Assembly (NCBI GenBank): GCA_012932295.1 | Contig: JAAONU010000019.1 | Location: 26,181,647 to 26,245,646, forward strand | Length of the DNA: 64,000 nt | Source of the DNA: Cyclina sinensis | Lineage: Eukaryota; Mollusca; Bivalvia; Venerida; Veneridae | Direction: 5' to 3' | Shown here: piece after piece, positions 60,701-64,000 of the stretch | How the letters are laid out: each line of letters starts with the position of its first letter | How positions within the stretch are numbered: the first letter of the stretch is position 1 | The notes under the pieces: generated by a model | Database searches by the model: none | Seen by the model: the letters and a program-made list of their open reading frames with translations, nothing else | Told to the model about the DNA's origin: nothing | Position numbers and translations under genes: made by a program

Positions 60701-63700
60701 TACGTTAATCTTTGTAAGAGGAATGGCATTGGGATTTTTAACTCAGTACAAACAGTGTGCTATTAAAATTAAGTCACTTATACAAGGAAGTCATAATATT
60801 TACAGTCATAATATTAGCCAGGTGAGGGAAGGTTTTCTCTGAAATAAGCTGTTCCTCAAGCCAGTGCTCTTTTAAAAACTTCTTCACCACTCCCTGTAAA
60901 ATATTAATTACAAATCTAAAATATATAAATTAAATCTAAAACAATTTAAATTAATTCTTCTCAATAAAGATATGCTTAAACAACTTACAAAAAAAAAAAA
61001 AAATGAAAAAACCTCACCACTTAATATCATGAAAAGTATACTAAGATATATTACAACTATATGTATATAGATATCTTTGCTGTAATTCCAGAGGGACGTA
61101 AGTAAATTTTTAGCTATAATTACTTGCATACATAAATCATGCTCAGTACTTAGCAGTTCATGACATTTTAGGCAGATCAGGAATATGACTAACTAAAAGA
61201 TGATTCAACGAAACAGGAATACTTACTGGATGATGCTTTGAGGAGACAAGAATTAAATGAAGGTTATCTGGAGAACATTCACTCCATCCGGAGCAAAATT
61301 GCTTCTCTAAATGTGGTAGGACACTTTGTTTGAACACATCATGTGTCACCTGAAAATATAAGGGAAATAATCTTCTATTATAAATACTTGGATCTTGTTT
61401 CTAATTCATATTATTTTTCTCATTAATTTCTATGGGCATGTGCTTTTGCAATACTATTAAATGAACTTTACATGTAACTGTTACCCAAGTAATTGTCAGA
61501 CAGTGGATAAATGACTGAAATATGGTAAGACATACAGACAGAACAAAAATGAGATTTTTGTATTAAGGAAAAGATGTTTTTGTTATGTTTTTTTTTTTTC
61601 CTTAACCTCTTTCTACGAAACCTACTTTCCTATTCTATTTTTTATTTCTCAAATGTAATGAATTAGGTGTGACCCATTTTTAGGTCTTAGACCAATTCCC
61701 AAATGTAGAAACAAAATTAAGAATGATGAAGTTAGACAATTCAAATTTGCCTACCACAACAATGTTCCTTTTAAAAAATCCCACCACTTTATAATTTTCT
61801 GTGAGGACAATATAAAACATTCATCTGATTTACCTTAGCAATGATCTGTATAACACCATTCAAACACATCAGCTGCATGTATGATTTTTTCTCATACAGG
61901 TCCAGCAACTCTTCAATGGTCTGGCTTAACTCCCCTGAACTAGATGACAATACTTTGCCAGAGTTAACCAGGGTTAGCAAACCAAAAGCCTTTCCAAGAC
62001 AAGCATTTCTTTCATCCTGAAAGGGACAGAAGTGTAAAAAAAATTGGACTCTTCATATAAAAGGTTGATAGGACATAGAAGACTGAAAATTAAATGTAGA
62101 AAAGAAAACAGTTAAGAAAAGTCTTAAACAAAGAAGTACAATCATGAACAATTTCAGAACCTGTTTTTGTTGATACACTGCCTTAGTTCTATATTTGTAA
62201 ATTAGTGAGATGGTATCTTCTTTAAAATGATATTATGCTGTCTAAACAACTCCAGTAAATGAAGGTACTTAAAATAACTTGACTGAAACACTACTCATTT
62301 TCTAGCACAATTATCAAAGAATTACATATATTCTTGACTTCATAAAAAACTTTGCTACTATCTTAACTTTTAGCTAACCTTGAGAATGAATTCACTTACA
62401 CTTTTAGATGCACTTGAAGGAATTTGATTATTCTCTTCTATGGAGTCCAAGACATCTTTACTATGTATTTTATCTACAGCTCTCAGTAGCTGACACAAGG
62501 CAGTTGAATATCCAACTCTTACAAATTTGCGGTCAGATGACAAACCCTTCACTAATCTACTTACAGTGTACTTCACATCATCACAGACACCCTAAAAAAA
62601 GGTCAGAAAATGGGTTTGAATTAAAATATTCCAATGTACACAGATTTTAGATAGACTTGACATCTGTTACCACTGACAATCACCAGGACCAAAACACTGG
62701 TAGAAATTCAAAATACTATTGATTTTTTAATACACAAGATATGTAAAGTGAGCCTGTAAATTTCTACCACCTGTTCAGTACATTAACTATCAGAAATCGC
62801 ATAAATTTTAAGACTTCACAGAAAATGTTTCCATATTTTGAAAAATATATGGTCATTCTTTTGATCCTTGTACTTTGTATGAACTTTTATACAATAGCTG
62901 TGAAATAATAATTGTCACTATAAAAATAGTAACAAGACATATGTTGCAACTGTCCTCCAATACTTTGGTCTTTTGAATGTTTATCCAAATATCAAAAAGA
63001 AAACATCAAAAATAGTAAAAAATCCACGTATATTAAACAGAGTAGAACAGAAACAACTATCATTAATCAGGTTAATTAATATTATGTCTAATTAGGTTAT
63101 GCGCTAGTAATTAGACGTGAATGATCCTACAACAATACTTCACACTTTCTGCCTATTGAATATTCAGGGCGACGAAATGACTTTTCATTTACTATATGTA
63201 ATCAATTGGATGAAATGGTTGGGTGACGAAACAACTATAAAGCTTGAAGAAATATGAAAATGAAAATTATACAGGCAAAAACTATCAAACCATTTCTGCC
63301 ACTGCAAATATAAAATTTTAGAAAAAAATCAACGTTTCAGAGACGCTCTAACATTCAGCACTGAAGTTCTGTCGATGTATATATCTTTACTACTGATCCT
63401 CTTGTGAGAATGATTTGCAGGTGCATATCAATGCAAAAAATCAAGGCATTTGCTAGTGAAGTACCCTTGCCGATAACGTTAGTTTCAGACAACTAATCAA
63501 GTACTAACCATGGATAACATTGCTTATCTAGCAAATGCTTCAGACACTTAATCCGTGTCACCAAAAGAGCTAGCACAACAGCAAGGCTGTTGGAATTGCC
63601 TTATCTATCCCGTGACCACTACACCGAAAAAATAACACAGAATTTATATATTTAGTTTCAAAAAAATATTTTGGCTGTCTGAAAACAGGATGCTTTGCCT

Positions 63701-64000
63701 ATAACATTTTTTAAAAGAACTGAATATCTTGAAAACTGAAAGTTTTTTCAGTAATATAAACATTGTCATAATGTACGAAAAGTTACGAGGACGGTTGCAA
63801 ATATCATTAGTTTTCGTGCCTTGTCATTCAATGACTGCCGATTCCTCAAATAACCAAGAAGCGTCCTTGTTGCTTTAATTCTTTCATTATCATTGCCCTC
63901 AGCCAAGATTTTGAATAAATCGAGAATGTTTTGACTAGGAAGCATTTTTAATGCATTTCCAAGTGTGTTTTCCATGTCCATGTGTTTTACAGCTGTTTTG
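54743..64000 (-). CDS. MYBBP1A: Myb-binding protein 1A-like (MYBBP1A), 5' and central exons
   Basis: Eleven exons were read on the minus strand: about 63787-64000 (first visible; donor uncertain), 62379-62591, 61834-62016, 61227-61349, 60804-60893, 58409-58514, 57392-57495, 56861-56983, 56062-56205, 55668-55738 and 54743-54902. All junctions from the second exon on have consensus GT/AG and matching phases. Translated blocks match the armadillo-like N-terminal and central part of MYBBP1A in order: LLGYLRNRQ, YTVSRLVKGL, KAFGLLTLVNSGK, SPDNLHLILVSS, FPHLANIM, GKFWKQVC, ILQFLFLHSFFIVKKK. Family members act in the nucleolus in rRNA-synthesis control and as transcription co-regulators (yeast Pol5 relatives). 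ATG 63981 may be the start, but the frame stays open to the window end. The conserved acidic and basic C-terminal parts are not seen here. A piece of about 20 residues expected after KNKELPH is also missing. Confidence 0.9.
58709..60446 (+). repeat. Second satellite cassette with ~145-bp units (about 10 copies)
   Basis: It has the same ends as the cassette at 24050: acaagagggccatgatggcc then gctcacctgag on the left, acaggtgagct on the right, preceded by a ggacggacgg run. The internal units share tacctctagagtgttaacaa and gtttttgaccccagatgacc. It lies wholly inside the MYBBP1A intron between the exons at 58409 and 60804, antisense to it. Confidence 0.85.

Overview
The window reads as genomic DNA of a bivalve mollusc, most likely a heterodont clam (inference). 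It is AT-rich and intron-rich. It is packed with satellite-bearing cassettes, tRNA-derived SINE-like heads and short inverted-repeat transposons of kinds I associate with clam genomes. Only about 12 kb is confidently protein-coding; no operons, rRNA, CRISPR or bacterial signals are present.

Layout. (1) 1-17.5 kb: repeats, three tandem arrays, a TA-flanked MITE (2.0-2.5 kb), a dead hAT-like transposon with intact 13-bp inverted ends (8.8-11.2 kb), two probable minus-strand exons (3.2 and 4.9 kb), then long stretches of dispersed repeats. (2) 17.5-41.1 kb: three plus-strand Toll-like receptor genes, called here TLR-A, TLR-B and TLR-C. Each has a tiny 5' exon followed by one large exon encoding ectodomain, membrane segment, TIR domain and tail. 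TLR-A and TLR-B are a recent tandem duplication with about a 10.6 kb offset; TLR-C is an older paralogue with a much longer Ser/Thr-rich tail. A 145-bp satellite cassette and a 26-bp minisatellite lie between TLR-A and TLR-B. (3) 41-54.7 kb: nested non-autonomous DNA transposons, G-rich low-complexity sequence, satellite-type repeats and SINE heads. (4) 54.7-64 kb: minus-strand MYBBP1A. Ten internal exons were reconstructed with matching splice phases, and the first visible exon runs to the window edge.

How it fits together. The TLRs have the multiple-cysteine-cluster (Drosophila Toll-like) layout, with a shortened LRR region, a conserved N-terminal Cys-rich module and unusual TIR BB loops in which the canonical proline is phenylalanine. 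All three share a short conserved motif in the cytoplasmic tail beyond the TIR. MYBBP1A is a housekeeping nucleolar/transcription-associated protein. The two minus-strand exons at 3.2 and 4.9 kb look like its continuation and join in matching phase. If so, the whole TLR cluster sits, antisense, inside a single intron of about 50 kb of MYBBP1A. All of this is from reading the sequence by eye; no alignment or database search was run.
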